A DNA stretch of 20,410 bases from Planctomycetota bacterium (GCA_016793305.1 JAEUHU010000186.1:1-20410), one strand, 5' to 3'; positions 8,360 through 16,319 are shown, counted from the first letter of the stretch. Notes: a model not told the origin generated them from the letters alone. Numbers and translations are program-made.

Positions 8360-9681
8360 GGCGCGATCCGCGGCATGCGCCGCGCCACCATCGCCTGCGC
8401 GGTCGCTTCCTGCTGTTCCCACTGCCCGTAGAGCTGGCCCTTCGACGCGAGGTTGCGCAGGCGCCGCCGCACCTCCGCGGTCAACGCGCCGGCCGGCGCC
8501 TTCTGGAACGGAGTGCCCGGCAGCGGCAGGAACGTGTGGCCGTGCACCTTGGCGCCGCGCGCGACCAGCCGGTCCATCAGCTGCAGCGTCGCGTCGACGT
8601 CAGTGTCGTCCTCGCCCGGCAGGCCGAGCAGGAAGTCGACGTGCGGCACGAAGCCGTGCTCGACGCACAACGCGACCGCGCGCTCCACCGTCGCAGCGTC
8701 GTGGCCGCGCTTGCTGCTCGCGAGCACCCGATCGCTGCCCGACTGGCCGCCGACGATCAACGCCTGGTTGCTGACGTAGCGGCGCAGCAGGGCGAGGCTC
8801 GCCGGCGTCACGTGCTCGGGCCGCACCTCGCTCGGGAACGTGCCGAACCACAGCCTGCGCTCCGGCCCGATCTCCTCGCGCACGCCGGCGAGCAGCCCCT
8901 CGACCGCGGCCAGGTCGGGTTCGGCGGTGTGCGTGCCGTAGCTCAGCGAGGTAGGCGTCAGGAAGCGGAAGTCGCGGAAGCCGCGGCCGACCAGGTAGCG
9001 CGCCCAGTGCCGCACGTTGGCGACGCTGCGATGGCGGAAGCTGGCGCCGGCGAAGTACGGCGTCTGGCAGAACCGGCACGCGTAGACGCAGCCGCGCGTG
9101 ATCTCGATCGGGCCGAAGCGATCGTGGGCCGGCCCGAACGGCGGGAAGTCGTCGAGCCCGATGCGCTCGGCGCGGCCGTTCTTGCGCAGCGTGCCGTCGG
9201 CGACGAGCGAGGCGATGCCGGGCAAGGCGCGTGGATCGTCGCCCTCCTGCAGCGCGCGCACGAGGTCCTGCACCAGCCGTTCGCCTTCGCCGATCGCGAC
9301 CAGGTCGAAGCCCGCCTGCAGCGTCGCCAGCGGTTCGGCGGAGGCGTGCACACCGCCGCACACGTGCAGCACGCGCGCGTCGGCGACCTGCGCCTTCACC
9401 GCGGCGAGCTCGGCGAACATCGCCGCGGCGTCGGGCGAGTAGAACGACCAGCCGACCAGCACGCGCACCGTCGAGGCTCGCAGCGCCTGCTGCACGGCAG
9501 CGACCACGGCAGCGACGCCGTTGGCGAAGGTGACCGGCACCGCGGCCGTGCGCGGGTCGCTCTCCAGCGCGCCGGTCAGCACGTGGAACGCGAACTTGCC
9601 GGTGCGGCGATAGGCCCAGACGACGGTCGGCAGGGTGGCCGACGCGGCGTCGGCGGCGGGAGCTCGATCCGTGGCATCCAT
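8356..9681 (-). CDS. Radical SAM protein with N-terminal B12-binding-like domain (MJ_1487 type)
   Basis: 441 residues starting at the ATG at 9681. The N-terminal 160 residues have the Rossmann-like layout of a cobalamin-binding domain: VRVLVGWSFYSPDAAAMF at 72-89, VLHVCGGVHASAEP at 104-117 and FDLVAIGEGE at 125-134. The DxHxxG motif for base-off B12 is not seen. The radical SAM core begins with EITRGCVYACRFCQTPYF, giving the CxxxCxxC cluster ligands C198, C202 and C205 for the 4Fe-4S centre that cleaves S-adenosylmethionine. Later motifs are GGQSGSDRVL (311-320), HVDFLLGLPGEDD (347-359) and a closing HTFLPLPGTPFQKAPAG. This arrangement is like the TIGR04013 (B12-binding/radical SAM, MJ_1487) family, whose substrate is unknown to me. 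The gene overlaps the next membrane-protein gene by 4 bases. A possible -10 box TACGCT lies at 9698-9693. Confidence 0.9.
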   Translation of the reverse strand: MDATDRAPAADAASATLPTVVWAYRRTGKFAFHVLTGALESDPRTAAVPVTFANGVAAVVAAVQQALRASTVRVLVGWSFYSPDAAAMFAELAAVKAQVADARVLHVCGGVHASAEPLATLQAGFDLVAIGEGERLVQDLVRALQEGDDPRALPGIASLVADGTLRKNGRAERIGLDDFPPFGPAHDRFGPIEITRGCVYACRFCQTPYFAGASFRHRSVANVRHWARYLVGRGFRDFRFLTPTSLSYGTHTAEPDLAAVEGLLAGVREEIGPERRLWFGTFPSEVRPEHVTPASLALLRRYVSNQALIVGGQSGSDRVLASSKRGHDAATVERAVALCVEHGFVPHVDFLLGLPGEDDTDVDATLQLMDRLVARGAKVHGHTFLPLPGTPFQKAPAGALTAEVRRRLRNLASKGQLYGQWEQQEATAQAMVARRMPRIAP

Positions 9682-9875
9682 GGGCGGCGCGCAGCGTAAC
9701 GAACGCGACCGAAGGGCGGCATCGCCGCCGCCGGCGCCACCGGGCCGAGGCGGCGAGCGCCAGCCGGAACGTCGACCCGGACCTCCCCTACCCAGAGTGT
9801 CGGTGCGCGCTACGCCGACCGTCCGAATGGTCGCGAGCCTGGGCCCGTTCCATCGTTGCAGTCCCGACCCGGAAC

Positions 9876-9880
9876 GGAGG
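9876..9880 (+). promoter_or_regulatory. Ribosome binding site of the kelch protein gene
   Basis: A perfect GGAGG lies 4 bases before the ATG at 9885. It fixes this start in preference to a second in-frame ATG eight codons later. Strong sites like this are rare in the window. Confidence 0.7.
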
Positions 9881-9884
9881 TTCC

Positions 9885-11270
9885 ATGACCAACGCCCGAT
9901 CCCTCGTGATGCGTCTCCCCCTGCTCGCCCTCGGGCTGCTCGGTCCGCTGACGGCCCAGGCCCAGTGGTTCGCGGTGCCGTCCGGAACGCAACCGGACGC
10001 CGTCGGCAGCCCCGGCTTCGCCTTCGATGCCGCCCGGCAGGAGGTCGTGCTGTTCGGCGGCGACAGCGTCGTCGGAGTGCACGATCGCACGTGGACCTGG
10101 AACGGCACGACCTGGAGCGAACGACTCCCGACCAACCACCCGGGCGCGCGCACGATGGTCGGCATGACCTTCGACGCGGCGCGACAACGCGTGGTGTTGT
10201 TCGGCGGCTTCGGGGTGTCCAGCGGTGTCGCCATCGACAACAACGACACCTGGGAATGGGATGGCACCACGTGGACCCAGCGCTTCCCCGCCCACGCACC
10301 GAGCCCGCGCGGGGCCGTGGCGATGACCTACGACGCCGGCCGGCAGCGCATCGTGCTGTTCGGTGGTGGCCTCGGCGGCTACATGATGCCGACCTTCGAC
10401 GACACCTGGGAATGGGACGGCACCGACTGGATCCAGTGCTTCCCGACGCACCGGCCGACCGCGGCGCGCAACGGCAACCTCGCCTACGACAGCAGTCGCC
10501 AGGTCAGCGTGTTGTTCGGCGGCCTGTCGACCGCCTACGTGAAGCAGGACGCGACCTGGGAGTGGAACGGGGTCGACTGGACGCAGCGCTTCCCGGCGCA
10601 CGTGCCGACGGCGCGCTATGCCGCAGGGATGGCCTACGACGCGGCGCGCAACCGCACGGTGCTGTTCGGCGGTGGCATCGACCCGGGTCCGGTCGCCGAC
10701 ACCTGGGAGTTCGACGGCCAGGACTGGCTGCAGCAGGCCCCGGCCCCGGCCCCGAGTCCGCGCGACTACGTGGCGCTGGCCTACGACGCCGCGCGAGGCC
10801 GCATCGTGCTCCGCGGTGGGCGCATCGCCGACACGTGGGAGTACGGCGTGGCCGGCACGCTCGCGAGCTACGAGACGTTCGGAACGGGTTGCCCCGGGGG
10901 AGCCGACGCCCCGTCGCTGACCGCGAACGGCGATCGGCCGGTCCTCGGCCAACCGTTCACCCTCTCGCTGCGCGACCTTCCTCCCTGGCAGCCGACCCTG
11001 TTGGTGTTCGGACTGTCGAACACGAGCTGGCTCGGCGTGCCGCTGCCGCTCGACCTCGCACCGCTCGGTGCCGCGGGTTGTGAGCTCCTGGTGAGCGTGC
11101 ACGCGGTTCACCCGCTGTTCAGCTGGCTCGGCGAACGGTCGGTCACCTGGGCCGTGCCGAACCAGCCAGTGCTTGTCGGCGTGCACTTCTACAACCAGGC
11201 AGTGACCCTCGGCGGGTGGAGTGGGCTCGTCGTCACCAACGGCGGCCACGGGCGGATCGGCGACCTGTAG
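9885..11270 (+). CDS. Secreted kelch-type beta-propeller protein with C-terminal planctomycete module
   Basis: 461 residues. A signal peptide ends near A26 (TAQA before QWFA). Residues 40-320 hold six kelch-like repeats of roughly 45-55 residues, each with a YDAARxRxVLFGG strand and a DTWEWDGTTWTQRFP strand followed by HxPxxR. The N-terminal QWFAVPSG strand probably closes the last blade, giving a six-bladed propeller. From about 333 a second domain starts with GTGCPGG and includes PVLGQPFTLSLRDLP, LLVFGLSNTSWLGVPLPLDL, AAGCELLVSV and a final beta-rich stretch with two cysteines (C336, C399) that could pair. I recall such C-terminal modules on many secreted proteins of marine planctomycetes, where they may serve attachment or sorting; that role is not established. 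The last repeat has LRGG instead of LFGG. The likely role is binding at the cell surface; no enzymatic motif is seen. Confidence 0.85.
   Translation: MTNARSLVMRLPLLALGLLGPLTAQAQWFAVPSGTQPDAVGSPGFAFDAARQEVVLFGGDSVVGVHDRTWTWNGTTWSERLPTNHPGARTMVGMTFDAARQRVVLFGGFGVSSGVAIDNNDTWEWDGTTWTQRFPAHAPSPRGAVAMTYDAGRQRIVLFGGGLGGYMMPTFDDTWEWDGTDWIQCFPTHRPTAARNGNLAYDSSRQVSVLFGGLSTAYVKQDATWEWNGVDWTQRFPAHVPTARYAAGMAYDAARNRTVLFGGGIDPGPVADTWEFDGQDWLQQAPAPAPSPRDYVALAYDAARGRIVLRGGRIADTWEYGVAGTLASYETFGTGCPGGADAPSLTANGDRPVLGQPFTLSLRDLPPWQPTLLVFGLSNTSWLGVPLPLDLAPLGAAGCELLVSVHAVHPLFSWLGERSVTWAVPNQPVLVGVHFYNQAVTLGGWSGLVVTNGGHGRIGDL
10012..10845 (+). repeat. Six tandem kelch repeat units inside the propeller gene
   Basis: The repeats are visible at DNA level as recurring GTGxTGTTCGGCGG and GACACCTGGGAATGGGA segments spaced about 135-185 bases apart. 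Units differ enough in sequence and length to suggest old duplication rather than recent expansion. Confidence 0.75.
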
Positions 11271-11334
11271 CCAGCGACCTGTAGCGCCCCTTCGACGAAG
11301 CGCGCCACCGCGCGGCCCGGTGACGCCTCGCAGC

Positions 11335-11991
11335 TCAGCTACGCCGACGCCGCGGCGTACCGCACGGATAGCAGTCCTCGGCCTTGGGCGCCTCGATCGC
11401 CGACACCGGCACCAGCAGGCCCTGCTCGGTGAGCACCGCGTCGAGGCGCACGTCGTGCGGTTCGCACGGGATCGCCGCGACCCGCTGGCAGGCGAACGCG
11501 ATGCCGACCGCGAACGGACGCGCCGTTCCCGTGGCCCCGGCGAGGAAGCGGTCGTAGTAGCCTTTGCCCCAACCGAGCCGGTGGCCGGTGCTGTCGAAGC
11601 CGAGCAGCGGCACCAGCACCAGCGTCGGCTGCACCACCGGCGCCGAAGCTCCCGGACCGAGGGCGCCGAAGCCCGCCGGCTCGAGGTCCCGTTCGCCGCC
11701 GCTCCAGGCCCGGAACCGCATCGTCTCGCCTTCGACGACCGGCAGCGCCAGCGCGACGCCCGTCGCCTGCAGCGCCCGCGCGAGCGGCCGCGGATCCGCC
11801 TCGCTGCGCAGCGGCCAGTAGGCGGCGACGATCGCCGCCGGCCCGAGCCGTTCGCGCAACGCCGGTGCCCCGAGCTCGGCCAGATGCTCGGACCACGCCG
11901 CCCGCGCCGCGGCAGGCAGCGCGTCGCGGCGGGTCCGCAAGCGGGCTCGCAGGGAGTCCTTGCTCGGCGGGGTGTCGTCGGGAACTTGCAT
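11335..11991 (-). CDS. 5-formyltetrahydrofolate cyclo-ligase (MTHFS)
   Basis: 218 residues from the ATG at 11991. The enzyme uses ATP to convert 5-formyltetrahydrofolate to 5,10-methenyltetrahydrofolate, clearing an inhibitory folate and returning it to one-carbon metabolism (called Fau/YgfA in E. coli). Visible signatures are the N-terminal KDSLRARLRTRRDAL (11-25), AAYWPLRSEADPRPL (56-70), VLVPLLGFDSTGHRLGWGKG (125-144) running into the phosphate-binding GWGKGYYDRFL (140-150), and the late PHDVRLDAVLTE (178-189). Length is normal for the family apart from a C-terminal tail of about 15 residues rich in charge (PKAEDCYPCGTPRRRRS). The gene stands alone, divergent from the ABC operon and converging on the kelch gene with 64 bases between. 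A good promoter candidate sits almost directly at the start codon. Confidence 0.95.
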   Translation of the reverse strand: MQVPDDTPPSKDSLRARLRTRRDALPAAARAAWSEHLAELGAPALRERLGPAAIVAAYWPLRSEADPRPLARALQATGVALALPVVEGETMRFRAWSGGERDLEPAGFGALGPGASAPVVQPTLVLVPLLGFDSTGHRLGWGKGYYDRFLAGATGTARPFAVGIAFACQRVAAIPCEPHDVRLDAVLTEQGLLVPVSAIEAPKAEDCYPCGTPRRRRS

Positions 11992-11999
11992 CGCGCCCC

Positions 12000-12029
12000 A
12001 CTCTACGGGCCGCGAGTTCTCGCTGTCGA
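12000..12029 (-). promoter_or_regulatory. Probable promoter of the cyclo-ligase gene
   Basis: On the minus strand TCGACA (12029-12024, five of six matches to TTGACA) is followed after 18 bases by TAGAGT (12005-12000, four of six matches to TATAAT). The ATG at 11991 begins 8 bases downstream, so the expected transcription start is 1-3 bases before it. No Shine-Dalgarno sequence would fit in such a leader. Confidence 0.42.
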
Positions 12030-12156
12030 ACCGTTGGCGCAGGCACCACGAACGGCCACCATGCCCGACTGCGTCTCGCCCACTGCTTGCCAGCCGCGTT
12101 CCCGCCTGCATCCAGAGGCCGCGTTCGCCGAATCCGTCCCGCACCTTGCCACCAGA

Positions 12157-12603
12157 ATGTCGGAAACCACTCGCCCAGGCGGCCTGACCGCCCTCGCCGT
12201 GCTGCACTTCGTGTTCGGCGGCAAGCGCATCGCCGACACGATCGGCTTCGTCGCGATGCGCAACCTGCGCGACCAGATGGACGACAAGCGCCCGCGCGAG
12301 CTCGCCGACGCACTCGCCGCGGTCGACGCGACGGCGTTCACGACCCTCTCGGTGCTCGCGGTGCTGACCGGCCTCGCCGTGATCGCGGCGGGCATCGGCT
12401 GCCTGAAGCTGCGGGCCCGCCAAGGCCGCGGCCTCGGCACCGTCGCAGCGCTGGCGACGATCGGCGTGACGATCGCCTACGCGATGCTGCTGCGCGGCAC
12501 GCGAGCCGGCGACTTCACCCTGCTGACGATCGTGCAGCTGCTGTTCCCGCTGCTGACGCTGTTCCTGCTGAACGTGACCTTCAAGGACGAGTTCGTCCGC
12601 TGA
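12157..12603 (+). CDS. Small integral membrane protein, first gene of an ABC transporter operon
   Basis: 148 residues from the ATG at 12157 (MSETTRPGGLTALAVLHFVF). An in-frame ATG at 12061 would add 32 residues of proline- and charge-rich sequence without family-like features. Hydrophobic segments lie at about 9-20 (short), 62-84, 93-112 and 119-140. A charged amphipathic stretch between the first two (MRNLRDQMDDKRPRELADAL) probably lies at a membrane face. The opening LTALAVLHFVFGG and overall layout resemble small uncharacterised membrane proteins of four helices; I cannot name a family. The stop is 7 bases before the permease start, so the gene is almost certainly cotranscribed with the ABC genes. 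It could be an accessory subunit, but this rests on position alone. Confidence 0.75.
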   Translation: MSETTRPGGLTALAVLHFVFGGKRIADTIGFVAMRNLRDQMDDKRPRELADALAAVDATAFTTLSVLAVLTGLAVIAAGIGCLKLRARQGRGLGTVAALATIGVTIAYAMLLRGTRAGDFTLLTIVQLLFPLLTLFLLNVTFKDEFVR

Positions 12604-12610
12604 CACCGAC

Positions 12611-13597
12611 GTGAACCGCCGCCACACCCTGCAGATCGCCGGCTACGCGGCCCGCACCTCGGTGCGCGGCGGCATCGGCCTCGTGTTCCTGCTGCTGTCG
12701 CTGACTTTCGGCCTGCTGGTCGCGCACTTCATGATGCAGCCGATCGAGTCGATGGCTCGCTTGATGGTCGATCCGGCCCTCTACGAGACCGAAGAAGGCC
12801 GCCGCGACGCCGAACTGCGTGTGCTCGAGCAGCTGACGGAACAGGCGAAGCCGGTGATCGTCTGGATGCTGCCGTCGACGCCAGGGAACGCCGCGGAAGA
12901 GGACGACGAGGCCGCGCGCGAGACCCGACGCAAGCGCCCTCGGCTGGCCGTCTCGACCGACAAGGACACCGAGAAGTGGGCGACCTACCTGCTCGAGGAC
13001 CGGCCGGGCATCCTGTCGGCCATCTTCCTGATCCTGCTGCTCGGCTGGCCGTTCGTGGTCGCGTTCGGCGCGTTCGACCTCTACGCCGGCGACATCGCCT
13101 CGCGCCAGCTGCGCTACCAGCTGCTGCGCGCCGACCGCAGCAGCATCTACTTCGGCCGCTTGCTCGGCCTGTGCATCACGCTGGTCGCGGTGCTGTCGCT
13201 GCTCGGGCTCGTCGTCACCGTCTACCTCGGCCTCAAGCTCGGTGTGTACCCGTGGGGCGAGATGCTGCTCTGGGCGCTGCAGGGCACGCTGATGATGGTG
13301 GTCGTGTCGTTGCCCTACACGGCGCTGTGCGGCTGGATCTCGACGGCGGCCGGCGGCTCGTTCACGTCGTTGACGCTCGCGTCGCTGGCGATCGGCGGCG
13401 TGCCGTTGGCGGCCTCGCTCGGCAGCCTGCAGTTCGAGAGCGCGCAGTACGTGAATTGGCTGCTGCCCTGGGGCTTCCAGTCGCGGCTGCTGCACCACGA
13501 CCTGCTGCAGCAAGCCCTCGCGATCGGCGGCTGCCTGCTGCAGACCACCGTGTTCGTCTGGCTCGGCCACCGCACCTTCACCCGCCGCGACCTGTGA
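12611..13597 (+). CDS. ABC transporter permease subunit with a large N-terminal extracytoplasmic loop
   Basis: 328 residues from a GTG at 12611, the first start available after the preceding stop. Six hydrophobic segments are visible: about 22-42, 133-155, 182-207, 218-240, 251-271 and 300-319. The loop between the first two (about 45-130) is hydrophilic and strongly charged, with an acidic patch EEDDE followed by RETRRKRPR. The segment DLYAGDIASRQLRYQLLRADRSSIYFGRLL (156-185, split here by eye into the coupling region) is typical of ABC-2 type permeases, where it follows the second helix. Its stop overlaps the ATPase start by 4 bases. ABC-2 exporters of this class move small molecules, lipids or drugs, or support secretion; the substrate cannot be read here. 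Confidence 0.85.
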   Translation: MNRRHTLQIAGYAARTSVRGGIGLVFLLLSLTFGLLVAHFMMQPIESMARLMVDPALYETEEGRRDAELRVLEQLTEQAKPVIVWMLPSTPGNAAEEDDEAARETRRKRPRLAVSTDKDTEKWATYLLEDRPGILSAIFLILLLGWPFVVAFGAFDLYAGDIASRQLRYQLLRADRSSIYFGRLLGLCITLVAVLSLLGLVVTVYLGLKLGVYPWGEMLLWALQGTLMMVVVSLPYTALCGWISTAAGGSFTSLTLASLAIGGVPLAASLGSLQFESAQYVNWLLPWGFQSRLLHHDLLQQALAIGGCLLQTTVFVWLGHRTFTRRDL

Positions 13598-14571
13598 ACG
13601 CCCCCTCCACCACCACCCTGGCTCCGGCCCTGCGCGTCGCGAACGTGACCAAGTCGTTCGGCGCCACGAAGGCGCTCGACGACGTCTCGTTCGACGTGCC
13701 GAGCGGTTCGATCTTCGGGCTGCTCGGCCCGAACGGTGCCGGCAAGACGACCCTGTTCTCGATCGCCGCGGGCTTCCTGTCGGCGAGCTCCGGCTCGCTG
13801 CACGTGCTCGGCACCGACATCGCCCACGTGAGCCAGCTGCAGGGTCGCCTGACGATCCTGCCGCAGGACGCGTCGTTCCAACGCAACGTGCCGATCCTCG
13901 AGCAGCTCGCGTTCTTCCGCCAGCTCGACGGCCGGGACAAGAAGACCGCCGAAGCCGAGGTCACCGCGGCCCTCGAACTGGTCGGTCTGGCCGAGTACAG
14001 GAAACGCGGCATCCACGCGCTGTCGCACGGCATGCTGAAGCGCATGGGCATCGCGCAGGCGTTCCTCGGTGAACCCGAGGTGATCCTGCTCGACGAACCG
14101 ACCTCGGGCCTCGATCCGCAGAACGCACGGCAGATCCGCGACCTCGTGCGCGACCTGCAGAGGCAGCGGCGCGTGACCACGCTGATCAGCTCCCACAACC
14201 TCGCCGAGATCCAGGAACTCTGCGACCACGTGGCGATCCTCGACAAGGGCCAGCTGAAGGTCAGCGGCCCGGTCGACACGATCCTGCGGCAGGCGCGCCA
14301 GCTCGAGATCGAGACGTCGCGGCCGCTCACCGACGACGAACGACAACGGCTGGCCGGGCTGCCCGGCGTGCCGACGATCACCGACCGCGGCCCGCGTCGT
14401 TATCGCCTGCAGCTCGACCTTCCCGAAGGCACGAACGCCGACGCGACGGTCGCCGCGGTGCTGCGGCTGCTGCTCGACGCCGGCGTGACGCCGCGCGCGC
14501 TGACCGAGGGCAACAGCTTGGAGGAGTTCTTCCTGTCGGTGACCGGGACGAGCCACGCGACGGGGCACTGA
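13594..14571 (+). CDS. ABC transporter ATP-binding subunit (ABC-2 / CcmA-like)
   Basis: 325 residues from a GTG at 13594 that overlaps the permease stop (GTGA). The nucleotide-binding domain has Walker A GPNGAGKT (45-52), Q-loop LPQD (89-92), a slightly unusual signature LSHGMLKR (143-150, where LSGGM or LSGGQ is common), Walker B VILLDEPTSGLDP (163-175) and H-loop H201. About 90 further residues follow, with TLRLLLDAGVTPRAL-like and LEEFFLSVTGTS endings typical of the C-terminal domain of ABC-2 ATPases such as those of the NatA, CcmA and drug-exporter type. It powers the permease encoded just upstream. Codon use and composition are like the neighbours. The gene converges on the ABC-F gene with only 19 bases between the stops. 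Confidence 0.93.
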   Translation: MNAPSTTTLAPALRVANVTKSFGATKALDDVSFDVPSGSIFGLLGPNGAGKTTLFSIAAGFLSASSGSLHVLGTDIAHVSQLQGRLTILPQDASFQRNVPILEQLAFFRQLDGRDKKTAEAEVTAALELVGLAEYRKRGIHALSHGMLKRMGIAQAFLGEPEVILLDEPTSGLDPQNARQIRDLVRDLQRQRRVTTLISSHNLAEIQELCDHVAILDKGQLKVSGPVDTILRQARQLEIETSRPLTDDERQRLAGLPGVPTITDRGPRRYRLQLDLPEGTNADATVAAVLRLLLDAGVTPRALTEGNSLEEFFLSVTGTSHATGH

Positions 14572-14590
14572 CGCCAACCCCAGGTCGACC

Positions 14591-16237
14591 TCAATCCGCC
14601 GCGATCTCCGTCACCGACCCACCGTCGACGTGCCAGCGCCGCGTCAGCCGCACCGTGTCGAGCATGCGGCGGTCGTGCGTGACCAGCAGGATCGTGCCGT
14701 CGAACGCGTCGAGCGCCTGTTCGAGCTGCTCGATCGCCTCGAGATCCAGGTGGTTGGTCGGTTCGTCGAGCACCAGCAGGTTCGTGCCGCGTGCCTGCAG
14801 CAGCGCCATCGCCACGCGCGTTCGTTCGCCGGGTGACAGCGAGGCCGCGGAGCGTTCGAGCAGCGCCGTGCCGAGCCCGAACTTCGCCAGCAGCGTGCGC
14901 ACGTCGGCGGTCGCCCAGTTCGGCAGGCAGCGGCCGAACACTTCGAGCATCGGCGCATCGGCGACGAACGTCAGGCGCGCCTGTTCGATCTCGCCGACCA
15001 CGACGCCGGCGCCGAGGCTCGCCGTGCCTGCCGTGGGCGTGAGCCGGCCGAGCAGCAGCTGCAGCAGCGTGCTCTTGCCGCCGCCGTTCGGGCCGGTGAT
15101 CGCGACCCGGTCGCGCACCATCAGCTGCAGGTCGACCGGGCCGAGCGTGAACGTGCCGCGCTGCACCATGGCTCCACGCAGCGAGCCGACCAGGTCGCCC
15201 GGCCGCGACGCACTGGCGATCGTGAACTGCAGCTTCCACTCCTTGCGCGGCGCCTCGACGCTGTCGAGCCGCTCGATCATGCGCTCCGTCTGCCGCACCT
15301 TCGCCGCCTGCTGCTCGCTGGTCTCGGCGCGGTAGGCGCGGCCGATCTTGTCGCGATCCTTCGCCTTGCGCCGCGCGTTCTTGACGCCCTTCGCCATCCA
15401 CGCGCGCTGCCGCCGCGCGCGCGCCTCGAGCTCGGACTTGCGGCTGGCGAACGACTCGTAGGCCTCCTGCGCGTGCCGCCGCGCCGTCGAGCGCTCCTCG
15501 AGGAACGCCGCGTAGCCACCGCCGTAGGTGACGACGCGCTGCAGGCTGCGGTCGATCTCGACCACCTTGGTGACCGTGCGGGTCAGGAACTCGCGGTCGT
15601 GGCTGACCAGCACCGTCGGCGCCTGCAGGTCCTGCACGAACTCCTCGAGCCGGTCGAGCCCGTCCGTGTCGAGGTCGTTGGTCGGCTCGTCGAGCAGGTA
15701 GGCGTCGTAGCGCGACAGCAGCAGTGCCGCGAGGCCGGCCCGCGCCGCCTGTCCACCCGACAGCGCGGTCGTCGGCACCGCCAGATCGACGGCGAGCCCG
15801 AGGTCGGCGAGCACCGCCGCGGTGCGTTCGTCGAAGTCGGCGCCGCCGAGCTGCAGCCAGCGCTCGAGCGCGTGCGCGTAGCGATCGTCGGCGCCCGGCA
15901 CCCCGTCCCCCATCGCCGCGGCCTCGGCCTGCATCGCGGCATCGGCGGCAGCCACGCCGGTGCGCCGCAGCAGGAACGCCTGGAGGGTCTCCCCGGGCAC
16001 CCGTTCGGGCTCCTGCGCCAGGTAGCCGAGGTTGCCGTCGGGTGGGGCCGTGGTCACGGTGCCGGCGTCGGGCGCGCGCAGGCCGGCGAGGATCTTCAGC
16101 AGCGTCGACTTGCCGGAGCCGTTCGGCCCGACCAGCCCGACCACGTCGCCGGGGGCCACGACCAGGTCGAGGCCGGAGAACAGTTCGCGGCTGCCGAAAC
16201 TGGCGGCGAGGCCACGGGCGTGCAGGGTGACGGTCAC
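14591..16237 (-). CDS. ABC-F family ATP-binding protein
   Basis: 548 residues from a GTG at 16237. Two ABC ATPase domains sit in one chain without membrane segments. The first has GPNGSGKST (37-45), LSGGQAARAGLA (159-170) and YLLDEPTNDLD (180-190). The second has GPNGGGKST (382-390), LSPGERTRVAMAL (467-479) and LVLDEPTNHLD (488-498). The linker between them (about 245-345) is long, helical and very basic (RRQRAWMAKGVKNARRKAKD), as expected for the P-site tRNA interaction motif region of ribosome-acting ABC-F proteins. These hydrolyse ATP on the ribosome to rescue stalled translation or displace antibiotics. I cannot tell housekeeping (Uup/EttA-like) from resistance types by eye. The frame is open well upstream, but the conserved start (VTLHARGLAASFGSRELFSG) fixes this GTG. 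It diverges from the next gene across 82 bases. Confidence 0.92.
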   Translation of the reverse strand: MTVTLHARGLAASFGSRELFSGLDLVVAPGDVVGLVGPNGSGKSTLLKILAGLRAPDAGTVTTAPPDGNLGYLAQEPERVPGETLQAFLLRRTGVAAADAAMQAEAAAMGDGVPGADDRYAHALERWLQLGGADFDERTAAVLADLGLAVDLAVPTTALSGGQAARAGLAALLLSRYDAYLLDEPTNDLDTDGLDRLEEFVQDLQAPTVLVSHDREFLTRTVTKVVEIDRSLQRVVTYGGGYAAFLEERSTARRHAQEAYESFASRKSELEARARRQRAWMAKGVKNARRKAKDRDKIGRAYRAETSEQQAAKVRQTERMIERLDSVEAPRKEWKLQFTIASASRPGDLVGSLRGAMVQRGTFTLGPVDLQLMVRDRVAITGPNGGGKSTLLQLLLGRLTPTAGTASLGAGVVVGEIEQARLTFVADAPMLEVFGRCLPNWATADVRTLLAKFGLGTALLERSAASLSPGERTRVAMALLQARGTNLLVLDEPTNHLDLEAIEQLEQALDAFDGTILLVTHDRRMLDTVRLTRRWHVDGGSVTEIAAD

Positions 16238-16243
16238 CTGCGC

Positions 16244-16271
16244 AGTCTGGCACGCCCGGCGGCGGGGGCAA
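16244..16271 (-). promoter_or_regulatory. Possible promoter of the ABC-F gene
   Basis: TTGCCC (16271-16266) and CAGACT (16249-16244) on the minus strand are 16 bases apart. The GTG start follows the -10-like box after 6 bases, and no Shine-Dalgarno is present. Inferred from motif and spacing. Confidence 0.32.
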
Positions 16272-16319
16272 TCGCGCCGTCTCCGCAATCCTCGGCGTGC
16301 CGATCGTAGGCTGCCCGCC

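Noticed and set aside
9810..11249. Minus-strand open frame of 479 codons
   Set aside because: Antisense to the kelch propeller; its apparent repeats merely mirror the kelch repeats.
11306..11322. CACCG/CGGTG hairpin between kelch and cyclo-ligase genes
   Set aside because: Only a 5 bp stem without T-tract; not distinguishable from chance in this GC-rich DNA.
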